A DNA stretch of 64,000 nucleotides, taken from NCBI GenBank assembly GCA_002440825.1, contig DJVH01000095.1:1-64000 (forward strand), read 5' to 3'. The notes under the pieces were generated by a model, which was not told where the DNA came from, made no database searches, and saw only the letters and a program-made list of their open reading frames with translations. Shown one piece after another: positions 35,478 to 44,364 of the stretch. The position numbers and the translations under genes were made by a program. The stretch's first letter is position 1. Each line of letters opens with the position of its first letter. This DNA comes from Bacteriovoracaceae bacterium UBA6261 (GTDB lineage: Bacteria > Bdellovibrionota > Bacteriovoracia > Bacteriovoracales > Bacteriovoracaceae).

Positions 35478-36725
35478 TTAAGAATTCATTGAATCCAAAA
35501 AGTCTGCATTGGTTTTTGTCTTTGTGATTTTTGAAAGAACAAATTCCATTGCATCAATTGGAGCCATCGCATGAAGAACTTTTCTAAGCAGGTATGATCT
35601 TTGAAGATCGGACGGTGCCATAAGAAGGTCTTCTTTACGAGTAGATGATTTGTTGATGTCTAGAGCAGGGAAAATTCTCTTTTCAAGAAGTTTTCTGTCG
35701 AGTTGAATTTCCGAGTTACCTGTACCTTTGAATTCTTCAAAGATAACTTCATCCATTCTCGAACCTGTATCGATAAGAGAAGTTGCGATGATCGTAAGAG
35801 ATCCGCCGCCTTCAATATTACGAGCAGAACCGAAGAATCTTTTTGGTTTGTGAAGAGCGTTCGAGTCCACCCCACCAGAAAGAATTTTACCAGACGGTGG
35901 AACAACTGTGTTGTATGCGCGGGCAAGACGCGTAATTGAGTCGAGAAGGATGATTACATCTTTTCCAGCTTCAGTTAAACGTTTCGCTTTTTCAATAACC
36001 ATCTCTGCAACTTGTACGTGGCGAGAGGCAGGTTCATCAAATGTCGATGAAACAACTTCAGCATTAACGTTTCTTCTCATATCTGTAACTTCTTCCGGAC
36101 GTTCATCAATAAGAAGAACGATCAGAACTGAATCAGGGTGATTCGTAGTGATAGCATTAGCGATGTCTTGAAGAAGAACTGTCTTACCAGCTTTTGGTGG
36201 AGCAACGATCAAACAACGTTGACCGAAACCTTGAGGAACAAACAAATCGATCAAACGAGTTGAATAATTTGTCGGCGCGTATTCAAGATTGATTTTTTTC
36301 TCAGGATAAAGCGGAGTCAAGTTATCAAAGAGAACTGTCTTTTTGTGTTTTTCAGGAGACTGAGAATTGATCTCATTAACTTTAACAAGGGCGAAGTAGC
36401 GCTCGCCTTCTTTCGGTGGTCTGATTTCACCTTCAACAGAGTCCCCTTTTCTCAAACCGAATTTTCTGATTTGTGAAGGAGAAACATAGATATCATCTGC
36501 ACCCGGGAGGTAGTTATAAAGCGGCGATCTGAGGAAACCGAAACCGTCCGGAAGAATCTCAAGAACACCGTTTCCGAAAATCCCTTTATCTTCTTTCGCT
36601 GTCGCTTTCAGAATGGCGAAAATCAGTTCGTGTTTTTTTAAGTTACTTGGGTTTTCGATTTGTAGTTCTTCGGCCATCGTTGTGAGTTCGGCGATGTCTT
36701 TTTCTCTGAGATCGTTGAGATGCAT
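35478..36725 (-). CDS. rho: Transcription termination factor Rho
   Basis: 415 residues with an N-terminal Rho_N region, a cold-shock-type RNA-binding OB fold (GVLEILPDGFGFLRSP, 53-68) and the ATPase core: Walker A APPKAGKT (175-182), Walker B ILLDSITRLARA, and the C-terminal arginine-rich regions. Hexameric helicase terminating transcription of untranslated RNA. A ~130-nt leader lies between the promoter at 36862-36889 and the start codon; Rho leaders are autoregulated in known bacteria, and that may apply here. Confidence 0.97.
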   Translation of the reverse strand: MHLNDLREKDIAELTTMAEELQIENPSNLKKHELIFAILKATAKEDKGIFGNGVLEILPDGFGFLRSPLYNYLPGADDIYVSPSQIRKFGLRKGDSVEGEIRPPKEGERYFALVKVNEINSQSPEKHKKTVLFDNLTPLYPEKKINLEYAPTNYSTRLIDLFVPQGFGQRCLIVAPPKAGKTVLLQDIANAITTNHPDSVLIVLLIDERPEEVTDMRRNVNAEVVSSTFDEPASRHVQVAEMVIEKAKRLTEAGKDVIILLDSITRLARAYNTVVPPSGKILSGGVDSNALHKPKRFFGSARNIEGGGSLTIIATSLIDTGSRMDEVIFEEFKGTGNSEIQLDRKLLEKRIFPALDINKSSTRKEDLLMAPSDLQRSYLLRKVLHAMAPIDAMEFVLSKITKTKTNADFLDSMNS

Positions 36726-36861
36726 TTGAAGGTGACTCCTGTTTTGCGTGTAAAATATTTGGGAAAAAATAAAAAAGAATTAATTGAAAAACCGAATTTG
36801 TTGAAACCTCTTATTTATTGATTTTTTCGGTGAATGGTCGGGGGACGTTTTTGATACTTCT

Positions 36862-36889
36862 ATATTAACCTTTGACGTTTTTCTGTCAA
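36862..36889 (-). promoter_or_regulatory. Promoter of the rho operon
   Basis: On the minus strand TTGACA (36884-36889) and TAATAT (36862-36867) are spaced 16 bp. The -35 box lies in an inverted repeat TTGAC...GTCAA (36872-36889 on the plus strand), so the same DNA carries a TTGACG that could serve as the -35 box of the divergent ruvX gene. The leader that follows is ~130 nt. Confidence 0.6.
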
Positions 36890-36949
36890 GAAATAAGACC
36901 TGAAAATACGGCTTGTCCCGCCCTACTTAATGCGCTATAAGCGCTCTAT

Positions 36950-37408
36950 ATGCTAGATTTTGCATCGTATGAACGTTTTAAGGCCCTTGTTAATAAAAAG
37001 ATAATGGCCATCGATTTCGGGACCAAAGTAGTTGGCACTGCTTTTTTCTGTCCCGGCAAAGATCCTTTCCCGTATATAGGCGAGAAGATCATTTTTAAGT
37101 CACAAGCTGAAACCATTGATCAACTCAGAAAACTGATCGATGAAGAAGTTATCGATGTCCTGGTGTTAGGCGTTCCCTATTTTGTCGACGGAAAGGAAAG
37201 CGAAACGACCAGGCTGGTGAAAAATTTTGGAACTCTTTTGCGTCAGGCTTTTCCGGATCTTCTTTTTTTTGAACAGGATGAAACTCTGACAACAAAAGCA
37301 GCAGAAGAAAGAATGAAGAATTCTGCTCAGTTTAATTTCAAAGTCGACTTCACAATGATCGACTGTGTCTCAGCGACCATCATTCTCGAAGATTTTATCC
37401 GCTCTTAA
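36950..37408 (+). CDS. ruvX: Putative pre-16S rRNA nuclease / RuvX (YqgF)
   Basis: 152 residues with the RNase H-like YqgF pattern: AIDFGTKVVGTA, VLVLGVPYFVDGKES and DETLTTKAAEE, with Asp residues in the first and third for metal binding. YqgF matures the 5' end of 16S rRNA in E. coli; an older annotation is Holliday junction resolvase. Start is ATG 36950 or the in-frame ATG 37004 just before AIDFG; no strong ribosome site decides. Inverted repeat GCGCT...AGCGC at 36932-36944 lies just upstream. The stop overlaps the convergent gene. Confidence 0.9.
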   Translation: MLDFASYERFKALVNKKIMAIDFGTKVVGTAFFCPGKDPFPYIGEKIIFKSQAETIDQLRKLIDEEVIDVLVLGVPYFVDGKESETTRLVKNFGTLLRQAFPDLLFFEQDETLTTKAAEERMKNSAQFNFKVDFTMIDCVSATIILEDFIRS

Positions 37409-39420
37409 TTGGAATTTGCCCATCCCGACATTGATCTGAATACACCATTGTTTCCATTTGTCAGGAACTGTTCGCCTTTTTGAGATTTGATTTCATCCAG
37501 AACTTTTTTCAAGTTGGCCTTTTTTAGCTGAGCAGCTGCTTCAGTTCCTGCCGGTGCGAGATAAATCTCGTTGTAGATATGATAGACGAGTTCATTAATA
37601 TTTTTAACCTGATTGCCTTTTGTATCCAGCGCTTCAGTCACAATTTTTTTAGCCACTGAACCATCGCCTTTAACACTGGCCTCCAGTGCACTTTTCAAAG
37701 GCGGGTTAATCAGGCTCACATCTGCTTTATAAGTTCTGTTCTTTTTTCGGTAAGCTTCTTCTGCAGCTTCTTTTTCAAGCTTCGCCGCGCGCAGATAATA
37801 TTCGCTGGCCGCTTCGAGTTCACCAGGACCTGCGATCACATCTTTGCCGTTCACTTTAAGCCTCATTCCTTTTGCATCACGTGGCAGCCGCAACTTCTCT
37901 GCTTCGGCCAGAGCTTCTTTTAATCCAAGCTTTGCGGCCTTATCCCCAGGACTTGCGACAACAGGAGCTACGACTTCAGTCGCAGTAGTCGAAGAGGTTT
38001 TTGAAGCCGCATTGGTTTTCGCTGCCACCTTTGTGACGGCCGCGACAGGCTCTTTGTAAGGCAGGCCCTTGGCAAGCCTTACTTCTTCTGCTTTTTTTGC
38101 ACCGATAATGGCATCGATTTCTGCGCGACTAAAACCTGCAGCTTCCAGAATGGATTTTGGATTGGCTTTCATAAAGGCTTCTGAAGTCGTGGCGGGCAAT
38201 GTCTGAACTTTTAAAATCGCCGATGTTTTTTCAGCGCTCAAAGCATCTACTCCCAGAACTTTTTTAAAATGTGTCGTGATGGCATTGATGTACCAGGGAT
38301 CTTTGATTTCACCAGCGATGCCCGCTTCCATCAAGGCCCTTCTTTCTTCTGCCGAAAATCCGGCCTCTTTAAGGATTCGCGCTTTTTGGGACAGGTCATC
38401 CTGAGTATAAGTAAAATATCCGCGATCAGGTTTACCTACTTCGTGCGCTCGAATCAGAGCTTTTTCTTGTGCTTCAGTCAGAACTTTTTTCGATCCATTC
38501 TCGCTCAAAATCATGGCCGCTGCTTTTTTTCTGTCCGCATTCGTCAGTCTGGCCGCGTCCGCTAAATTGACTTTATCTCCAGCTGCAACTGCACGGTTGA
38601 TTTTTCCCAGGGATTTTTTTGATTTCACGACGGCAGAGATTTTTGTCACAGCTGATTTAAGTCCCATCCCCATAACTGTGTCTGTGATCAATGAAGTGAC
38701 ACCGGCACAAACCATTTCAGCTTTTACTTTCGGAGTGTAACACTCATAGTGAACCTGAGCCGCCGCCATGGCCGACTTCAAAAGCTCAGCAATGCCCGGT
38801 CCCTGATCTTTTTTGGCAGCCTCAAGGTCTGCAGGTTTTTTCCCGGTGTTAATAGCAGCTATTCTTTCGTTCATCAGAACGTTTTGATAATTTTGATAGC
38901 GTCCCCATAAAAGTTTATCAACCTCGGCACAACTCGCTTCTTCAAGCCAGCGTCCCAGAAATTGTTCGCTCAATTTGAAACGAGAATCTTTAATTGAAAG
39001 ATTAAAAGCGGTCAGCAGTTCTCTTTTTTTATCGAGGCTGGAATTGCAGAGTTGCGATTCATGAAAGCCTTTAGCGACAGCTTCGGCCAGCTGGCCTGGC
39101 AGCTTCACTAAATCTACCAGCTGTTCACCTGAAAGTTTAATTCCGTTCCAGACACAGGATGTGAGACTCATATTGGTGAGTTTATTTTCTTCGATGGATT
39201 TTGAATCACATTGAATGATTTTCTTTTTTTCATCTCCCTCAAGTTCTGCTTCCAGATCCGCACATTGAAACTGCTCGCGCTGGAGCATACATGCAGAAGA
39301 AAAGCCGCTCTTGGCGAGATTCGTAATGGCACTTAGAGAATTCTCTTTAACTTTACATTGTTGAGCAAAGGAGACGGGTAAAAAGGCAATGAGGATTATA
39401 ATGGGAGAAACAAATTTCAT
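37405..39420 (-). CDS. Large secreted helical protein of unknown function
   Basis: 671 residues with a signal peptide (cleavage near residue 19, SFA-QQC). Several cysteines cluster in the first ~240 residues. From about 285 to 430 there is a helix-rich module with segments such as LTEAQEKALIRAHEVG, GFSAEERRALMEAGIAG and AAGFSRAEIDAIIGA. A Thr/Ala-rich linker follows (about 445-480). I recognise this only as a type of exported protein common in predatory deltaproteobacteria-like genomes, not as a defined family. The stop overlaps ruvX by four bases. Confidence 0.7.
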   Translation of the reverse strand: MKFVSPIIILIAFLPVSFAQQCKVKENSLSAITNLAKSGFSSACMLQREQFQCADLEAELEGDEKKKIIQCDSKSIEENKLTNMSLTSCVWNGIKLSGEQLVDLVKLPGQLAEAVAKGFHESQLCNSSLDKKRELLTAFNLSIKDSRFKLSEQFLGRWLEEASCAEVDKLLWGRYQNYQNVLMNERIAAINTGKKPADLEAAKKDQGPGIAELLKSAMAAAQVHYECYTPKVKAEMVCAGVTSLITDTVMGMGLKSAVTKISAVVKSKKSLGKINRAVAAGDKVNLADAARLTNADRKKAAAMILSENGSKKVLTEAQEKALIRAHEVGKPDRGYFTYTQDDLSQKARILKEAGFSAEERRALMEAGIAGEIKDPWYINAITTHFKKVLGVDALSAEKTSAILKVQTLPATTSEAFMKANPKSILEAAGFSRAEIDAIIGAKKAEEVRLAKGLPYKEPVAAVTKVAAKTNAASKTSSTTATEVVAPVVASPGDKAAKLGLKEALAEAEKLRLPRDAKGMRLKVNGKDVIAGPGELEAASEYYLRAAKLEKEAAEEAYRKKNRTYKADVSLINPPLKSALEASVKGDGSVAKKIVTEALDTKGNQVKNINELVYHIYNEIYLAPAGTEAAAQLKKANLKKVLDEIKSQKGEQFLTNGNNGVFRSMSGWANSN

Positions 39421-39528
39421 TTTTTAAATCTCCATCGCTTCATTCTAGGTTAGACTCCTGTATTAATAACTAGGAATTTATGTCCACTGATAGGAAAGCC
39501 ACTTCACCTCTATTAACCTGTAGATATT

Positions 39529-40563
39529 ATGACAAAAAAACATACCCTCTTTTTAATCGGAGCTCCTGTTCTTGCCCTCCTTTTAGTGGCATTCAGGGTT
39601 TATTACACGGCCGTTGTCTGGAGATATCCGGGCCCTGATGCAGATTTTCTCATCAGCCCAAGTGAAAATTTTTCTTCAATCAATGCAAGACTTTCAAAAC
39701 AGCAACTCATCAAGTCTGCGAGACTGTTTCATCGCTATTCGCAGCTAAAAGGCGTGATGACGAAATTCAAAGCTGGTCATTACATCATCAGGCACAATTC
39801 AAACTTACTGGATGTTTTCAATACTCTTATCTATGAAAGAAGTGCAGCGATGCTTTTTACAGTTCCTGAAGGAAGGAACATGTTTGAGATTGGAAAAATG
39901 CTTGAAGACAATAAAATTACTTCCTATTCTGAATTCATCTCCCTTGCCCGGGACAAACAATTTCTAAGAGAACTTGGGATTAATGATGCTGACTCGGTAG
40001 AAGGTTATCTCTATCCAGAAACGTACGATTTCAGTCCTAATCTTCCGGCCAAGGCCGTCATTAAAACGATGGTGAATCAGTTCAGAAAAAAAACGGCAGA
40101 CCTTGATATGTCAGTTGGAAATCTCACTGCGAAACAAGTTCTGATTCTTGCCTCCATGGTGGAAAAGGAAACCGGCGATAAAAAAGAAAGACCCATGATC
40201 GCAGGTGTTTTTTTAAACAGACTTCAAAAGAAAATGCGTCTGCAATCTGATCCGACAACGATCTACGGTGTTTATGAAAATTATAAGGGGAATCTGACAA
40301 AGAAGGATCTTCTCGCTCCGACAGATTATAACACCTACACTCTTTCTGCGTTACCGATCGGTCCTATTTGCAATCCGGGGATTGATGCAATCAAAGCAGT
40401 TCTTCGTCCCGAAATGCATCACTATCTCTACTTCGTGAGCATGAATGACGGCACACATGTTTTTTCAGAAACGTATGAACAACATGAAGCCGCTGTCCAA
40501 AAATGGCAAAGAACGGTTAAAAACCGCGAAGGCAGAAGCTGGCGGGATCATAAAAATCAGTAA
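39529..40563 (+). CDS. mltG: Endolytic murein transglycosylase
   Basis: 344 residues, one N-terminal membrane helix (about 6-28) with the rest periplasmic. LysM-like domain region (EGRNMFEIGKML), GYLYPETYDF and the catalytic VEKET motif at 211-215 followed by MRLQSDPTTIYG are all present. MltG cleaves nascent glycan strands and sets their length. It stands apart from the usual yceG-tmk neighbours. Confidence 0.95.
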   Translation: MTKKHTLFLIGAPVLALLLVAFRVYYTAVVWRYPGPDADFLISPSENFSSINARLSKQQLIKSARLFHRYSQLKGVMTKFKAGHYIIRHNSNLLDVFNTLIYERSAAMLFTVPEGRNMFEIGKMLEDNKITSYSEFISLARDKQFLRELGINDADSVEGYLYPETYDFSPNLPAKAVIKTMVNQFRKKTADLDMSVGNLTAKQVLILASMVEKETGDKKERPMIAGVFLNRLQKKMRLQSDPTTIYGVYENYKGNLTKKDLLAPTDYNTYTLSALPIGPICNPGIDAIKAVLRPEMHHYLYFVSMNDGTHVFSETYEQHEAAVQKWQRTVKNREGRSWRDHKNQ

Positions 40564-40568
40564 AAAGA

Positions 40569-40925
40569 TTAAAGGTGAGCTTCAACCGCTTTGAGGGTTC
40601 TTCTGGCGTAATCTCTGACAAGCATGTCTTTATCGCTTGAAAGTCTTTTAAGCGTGTCTACAGAAGTTAAAGGGTTTTTCGCAACTTCGTGGCGAACTGT
40701 GATTGAAACGTGGCGAGTGAGGATATCAAGGATTCTTGGAGTCACGTTTTTTGATTTCGCAAGCTCGAGAGCAACACCTGGCTTATCTTCCTTAAGGAAT
40801 TGAAACATTTTTTCTTCATCTCTGCATTCGCGAACCAGGGCCAGATATTCTTCAGCGTGCATTACTTCTTCTCCAAAATTATCCAAAAATCTATACGTGC
40901 TAAAAGCTTCACCTATGTTAATCAT
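40569..40925 (-). CDS. Small HEAT/leucine-variant-repeat-like protein
   Basis: 118 residues, all helical, with repeats such as VALELAKSKNVTPRILDIL and VRHEVAKNPLTSVDTLKRL followed by VRDYARRTLKA. That is the pattern of leucine-rich variant / HEAT-like repeats. Likely a protein-protein interaction module in the cytoplasm. Its partner is unknown. Confidence 0.65.
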   Translation of the reverse strand: MINIGEAFSTYRFLDNFGEEVMHAEEYLALVRECRDEEKMFQFLKEDKPGVALELAKSKNVTPRILDILTRHVSITVRHEVAKNPLTSVDTLKRLSSDKDMLVRDYARRTLKAVEAHL

Positions 40926-41158
40926 GAGCTAGTTTCTTGTAAACTTTTTTGACACCTTTGTCCTCTCAAATTGTCCATATCTTAGACGAATTCGCGGCGG
41001 ATTACTGAAAGGAAATGGTAGTTTTTTCCCTTGTGTCAAAAATAAAATCCAGTGTACAATTTATTCTGTTGCGTCCCATGCGTTAGTTTATAACTTGCAT
41101 GACACTACTACTGAGCTCACAAAATAATGGAAGGGAGCTCTAATTCAAGGAGGAATGT

Positions 41159-41530
41159 GTGGAGAAGGCAAAAATGGAAAAGTTTAAAACACTACTCCTG
41201 CAGGCTAAAGTAAGAATCATGAACGGCGGTCTACTTCGCTCTAATGAAGACCTGACTGTATCTCCGGATGATCTTGCTGATGAGGCAGATCTAGCAACCA
41301 GTGTTATTAATCAACAAGTCACTTTTAATATGAGACAAAGAGAACTCGGAAAGCTTAAGGCCATCGACGACGCTCTTTATAGAATTGAGCAGGGCACTTA
41401 TGGCCACTGCGAAGAATGTGATGAGCAAATCGGTGAAAAACGTCTTGAAAATCAGCCTTGGACTACTCTTTGTATTACTCACGCTGAAGAACAGGAACGA
41501 GAAAACCAGAAGTTCATTAAGGCCGTTTAA
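41159..41530 (+). CDS. DksA/TraR-family zinc-finger protein
   Basis: 123 residues from GTG 41159, with AAGGAGGA just upstream; ATG 41174, preceded by GGAGAAGG, is an equally good start. The zinc site is C84, C87, C105, H108. An acidic tip of the DxxDxA type (D41-E-A-D44-L-A46) is present, as in DksA, which enters the RNA polymerase secondary channel and works with ppGpp. H108 in place of the last Cys is found in some family members. Preceded by a short overlapping mini-frame at ATG 41155. Confidence 0.85.
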   Translation: MEKAKMEKFKTLLLQAKVRIMNGGLLRSNEDLTVSPDDLADEADLATSVINQQVTFNMRQRELGKLKAIDDALYRIEQGTYGHCEECDEQIGEKRLENQPWTTLCITHAEEQERENQKFIKAV

Positions 41531-41580
41531 TTAGACTCTCAAAAAAATCTCTAAGCACAACAACACCAACATATAAAAAA

Positions 41581-41605
41581 GCCACCCTTCGGGGTGGCTT
41601 TTTTG
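41581..41605 (+). terminator. Intrinsic terminator with a UUCG loop
   Basis: GCCACCC (41581-41587) and GGGTGGC (41592-41598) pair around TTCG, followed by TTTTTTG. Ends the DksA-like gene; the A-run to the left lets it serve the minus-strand lipoprotein too. Confidence 0.92.
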
Positions 41606-41611
41606 TTTTCA

Positions 41612-41806
41612 TTAACAGAGATTCGCCGATCGTGAATAATGTTTAAATGGTCGTTTAGGTTTGGCCATCTCCTTTTTCATCTGCTCCTCCTCCAATACCT
41701 TTCTCAGCACTTTGTGATCATGACCTATGACCCTGTTCTCACAGGAGAAGAGTCCTGTCGAAAGAAGAATAAATAAAAAATAAAATCTAAAAAGTCCGTT
41801 TTTCAT
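41612..41806 (-). CDS. Very small lipoprotein
   Basis: About 64 residues from ATG 41806, with a lipoprotein signal ending in LFSC at residue ~22. The mature part is charged (KVLRKVLEEEQMKKEM...) and helical. A longer in-frame start upstream would put the signal peptide inside. Shares the terminator with the DksA-like gene. Function unknown. Confidence 0.6.
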   Translation of the reverse strand: MKNGLFRFYFLFILLSTGLFSCENRVIGHDHKVLRKVLEEEQMKKEMAKPKRPFKHYSRSANLC

Positions 41807-41967
41807 GCTATACCTCGCACGCCCGTTCCTAGGCGGCACCATTCTCGGCACCTAACTCTAAGCTAAGCAATTGGGAGGCCAATGAATTAGTGTCATTTTT
41901 TCACTGTGTGCTTTGTGTCTCTAAAATCGATCTATACTGCGATTAATTTTATTAAAGGAGAATACTC

Positions 41968-42333
41968 ATGAAAAAGACCCTTTTAGTCCTGTCTGTTGCT
42001 CTTTTTACAACTCAATTGATGGCCATGGAGACACCGAGCCTGAAGTGTTTCGGAACTGAGCCTTTCTGGGGAATGACAACGAAAGACTCTACCCTTTCAC
42101 TCGATAACTTCGGGGAGAACGCTGAGAAATTTACTATTAACAGCGTTACTGCTGCTGTTGGAACTCAGGAAGGATGGGCAACGCTCATTACAGCAAAGAA
42201 CGAAAAAAGCTCGATCAGCCTGATCGCGAAAAAAGAATCGTGTAACGATGGTATGTCGGACGAAGAATACACTTATTCGGCCTATGTTCAGACTGGCGAC
42301 GCACTTTTAATTGGTTGCTGTAACGATAACTAA
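41968..42333 (+). CDS. Secreted protein resembling COG3650-type lipoproteins
   Basis: 121 residues with a signal peptide (cleavage near residue 19). The mature domain has the sequence pattern CFGTEPFWGM near its start, ESCNDGMSDEEYTYSA later and a C-terminal LIGCC, which I associate with a family of small exported proteins of unknown function (COG3650-like). Multiple cysteines suggest disulfides. AAAGGAG precedes the start. Confidence 0.6.
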   Translation: MKKTLLVLSVALFTTQLMAMETPSLKCFGTEPFWGMTTKDSTLSLDNFGENAEKFTINSVTAAVGTQEGWATLITAKNEKSSISLIAKKESCNDGMSDEEYTYSAYVQTGDALLIGCCNDN

Positions 42334-42365
42334 ACAAAGTTCCAACCATTGGCTTTTTAAATACA

Positions 42366-42401
42366 TTGGTGGGTTTGACTATTTTTTAGACGGCCCACCA
42401 A
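42366..42401. other. Eight-bp inverted repeat in an intergenic region
   Basis: TTGGTGGG (42366-42373) and CCCACCAA (42394-42401) form a stem with a 20-nt loop, about 33 bp after a stop codon and ~140 bp before the subtilase gene. No T-run, so an operator or weak hairpin rather than a terminator. Confidence 0.4.
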
Positions 42402-42538
42402 GGTTTGTTCGATTGATTTTTAGACAGCTCTCTTAAACCGTTAATTTGACTGACTCTTCTCTTGGCCCAAAGCTTGCTTTTTTAGGGGAAGAACAGATTA
42501 AGCGAAAGACACTTTCGCGGACTCATTAAAGGATTATT

Positions 42539-43663
42539 ATGAACAAGCTGACACTCAAAAAGATCATCTTAGCTCATGTGGTTGCCACATTGTCATTCCA
42601 GGCAATGTCTCAATCTCTTCCCGCTCCACGCACTGTCATCACTAAGACTGAAGAAAAGCCTTATTTTGATGAAAAAGATCTTAGCTCAAACTATGTGAGC
42701 TGGGGTGTGAATCCTTCTAATCCTGCCAGCATCAATCTTCTGGAAGCCTGGAAGAAATTTAAAAAGAAAAAAGAAATCGTCGTTGCCGTTGTTGATACAG
42801 GTATCGATCGCGAGCATCCATTTCTTGAAAAGAATATCTTTGTAGAAAGTGGTAAAGTTGATCCATCGAATTTTGGTGTCGACTTTTCTAAAGACAGAAA
42901 AGGAAAAGGAATGCCGATCGATAATCACGGTCACGGCACGCACGTTTCAGGAATTATTAAATCGATTTATCCTGAAGTAAAAATCCTCGCTCTGAAATAT
43001 TACAATCCAAACGCATCCGGCGTAGATAATTTGAACTCAACAGTAGAAGCTCTTCGTTATGCTGTTGATCACAACGTTGATGTTATCAACTACTCTGGCG
43101 GCGGTCCTGAAGCAGCAGCTGAAGAACTTCGCGTTTTAAAAGAAGCCGAAAGAAAAGGCATTCTCGTTGTTGCAGCAGCTGGTAACGAAGAATCAAACAT
43201 TGACGATAACAAGAAAGCGTACTTCCCAGCGAGCTACGGTTTGAAAAACATCATCACTGTAACAGCTCATGATGAAGACCTGAAGATTTTAAATTCATCA
43301 AACTATGGACGTTCAAGAGTTGATATCTTTGCTCCTGGTTACAGAATTAAATCTTCTCTTCAGAACGGTCGTACGGGATATCTGACGGGAACGAGCCAGG
43401 CAACAGCATTCGTTACAGGTGTAGCGGCATTGATCAAGTCTGAGTACCCACAGCTTTCAACGGAAAAAATTAAAGAAATTATCAAAGCTTCAGCTAAGAA
43501 AGAACCGACAATGGAAGGAAAATGTGCAACAGGCGGACGTCTGGATGCTGGTTCAGCTCTAAGCCTTGCAGCTCAAATCGCTGGTGAACCTGAACAAAGA
43601 AGACAGCTGGCGAATGCAACGGAACCGAAAGAAGGAAAAATCATCTACCGAATTGCGAACTAA
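42539..43663 (+). CDS. Subtilisin-like (S8) serine protease, secreted
   Basis: 374 residues with a signal peptide (to about 24) and the S8 catalytic triad visible: D86 (VVDTGID), H132 (NHGHGTHVSG), S286 (GTSQATAF), with the oxyanion Asn at N216 (AAGNEE). The prodomain is very short, so it may lack a classic propeptide or use the ~45-residue segment before the domain. Likely hydrolyses proteins in the periplasm or outside. It overlaps the convergent zinc-ribbon membrane-protein gene by 23 bases. Confidence 0.92.
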   Translation: MNKLTLKKIILAHVVATLSFQAMSQSLPAPRTVITKTEEKPYFDEKDLSSNYVSWGVNPSNPASINLLEAWKKFKKKKEIVVAVVDTGIDREHPFLEKNIFVESGKVDPSNFGVDFSKDRKGKGMPIDNHGHGTHVSGIIKSIYPEVKILALKYYNPNASGVDNLNSTVEALRYAVDHNVDVINYSGGGPEAAAEELRVLKEAERKGILVVAAAGNEESNIDDNKKAYFPASYGLKNIITVTAHDEDLKILNSSNYGRSRVDIFAPGYRIKSSLQNGRTGYLTGTSQATAFVTGVAALIKSEYPQLSTEKIKEIIKASAKKEPTMEGKCATGGRLDAGSALSLAAQIAGEPEQRRQLANATEPKEGKIIYRIAN

Positions 43664-44300
43664 TAATTTCTCTTAAATAAACGGCCATGAATAAAACCGT
43701 GGCCGTCATCAATAAAGTCTTTAAAGCAAACTCTACTCTCAAAACGCCCCACAATTTAAAATCCAGAAACGACTGCTGCCATTTCTTTTCTGCCCGAACA
43801 CTGCTTTCTGCATATTGAAGATAAATTAACAATTCACGTCCCACCAGACTTGCATCATTTTCTTCAAGGACTGTCTGAATCATGAGAGAAGGAACATTGT
43901 AGCGCAACAGTTCATCGATAATTTCCATGCTTTCAGCATAAAAAAGCTTACGATTTTCTTTGACCATCTCTTCATCAGAATGGAAGGCTTCCAGAAGATC
44001 TGTGAAACGTTTAGATAGGTTTCTTTTATAACTATTGGCGTACTTTGACGTCTTATCTTCAAACTGAGGAAAAAAGCGGTAAAGAGCATGCTGGCTTTCC
44101 ACGTAGCGCTCTTTAATTCCATAAAAACTTTTGGGGCCGAACGGTTCTCCTATCGGATGGTACTGCAATGAACGGCCACAGGCTTCACAAAGATTATCTG
44201 TGAGGAAAACCGACTTACAGGACGGGCACCTTTTAACGGGTTTATACGCCGATTGCGGAATATTGAGCGACTCTGCACTTGAATTGAAATCATAATTCAT
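43641..44300 (-). CDS. Zinc-ribbon protein with a C-terminal membrane helix
   Basis: 219 residues. Cysteines C25, C28 (CPSC) and C38, C41 (CEAC) form a zinc ribbon at the N-terminus, followed by a long helical, charged middle (about 80-180) and one transmembrane helix near residues 192-212. Such tail-anchored zinc-ribbon proteins are found in bacteria without an assigned function. Convergent overlap with the subtilase gene. No family recognised. Confidence 0.65.
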   Translation of the reverse strand: MNYDFNSSAESLNIPQSAYKPVKRCPSCKSVFLTDNLCEACGRSLQYHPIGEPFGPKSFYGIKERYVESQHALYRFFPQFEDKTSKYANSYKRNLSKRFTDLLEAFHSDEEMVKENRKLFYAESMEIIDELLRYNVPSLMIQTVLEENDASLVGRELLIYLQYAESSVRAEKKWQQSFLDFKLWGVLRVEFALKTLLMTATVLFMAVYLREIISSQFGR

Positions 44301-44364
44301 AATGAAAAGTTTAAAGTGAAAAGTCTCTCATTGGCAAATAATCCCAAATTATTTACGATCTAGT

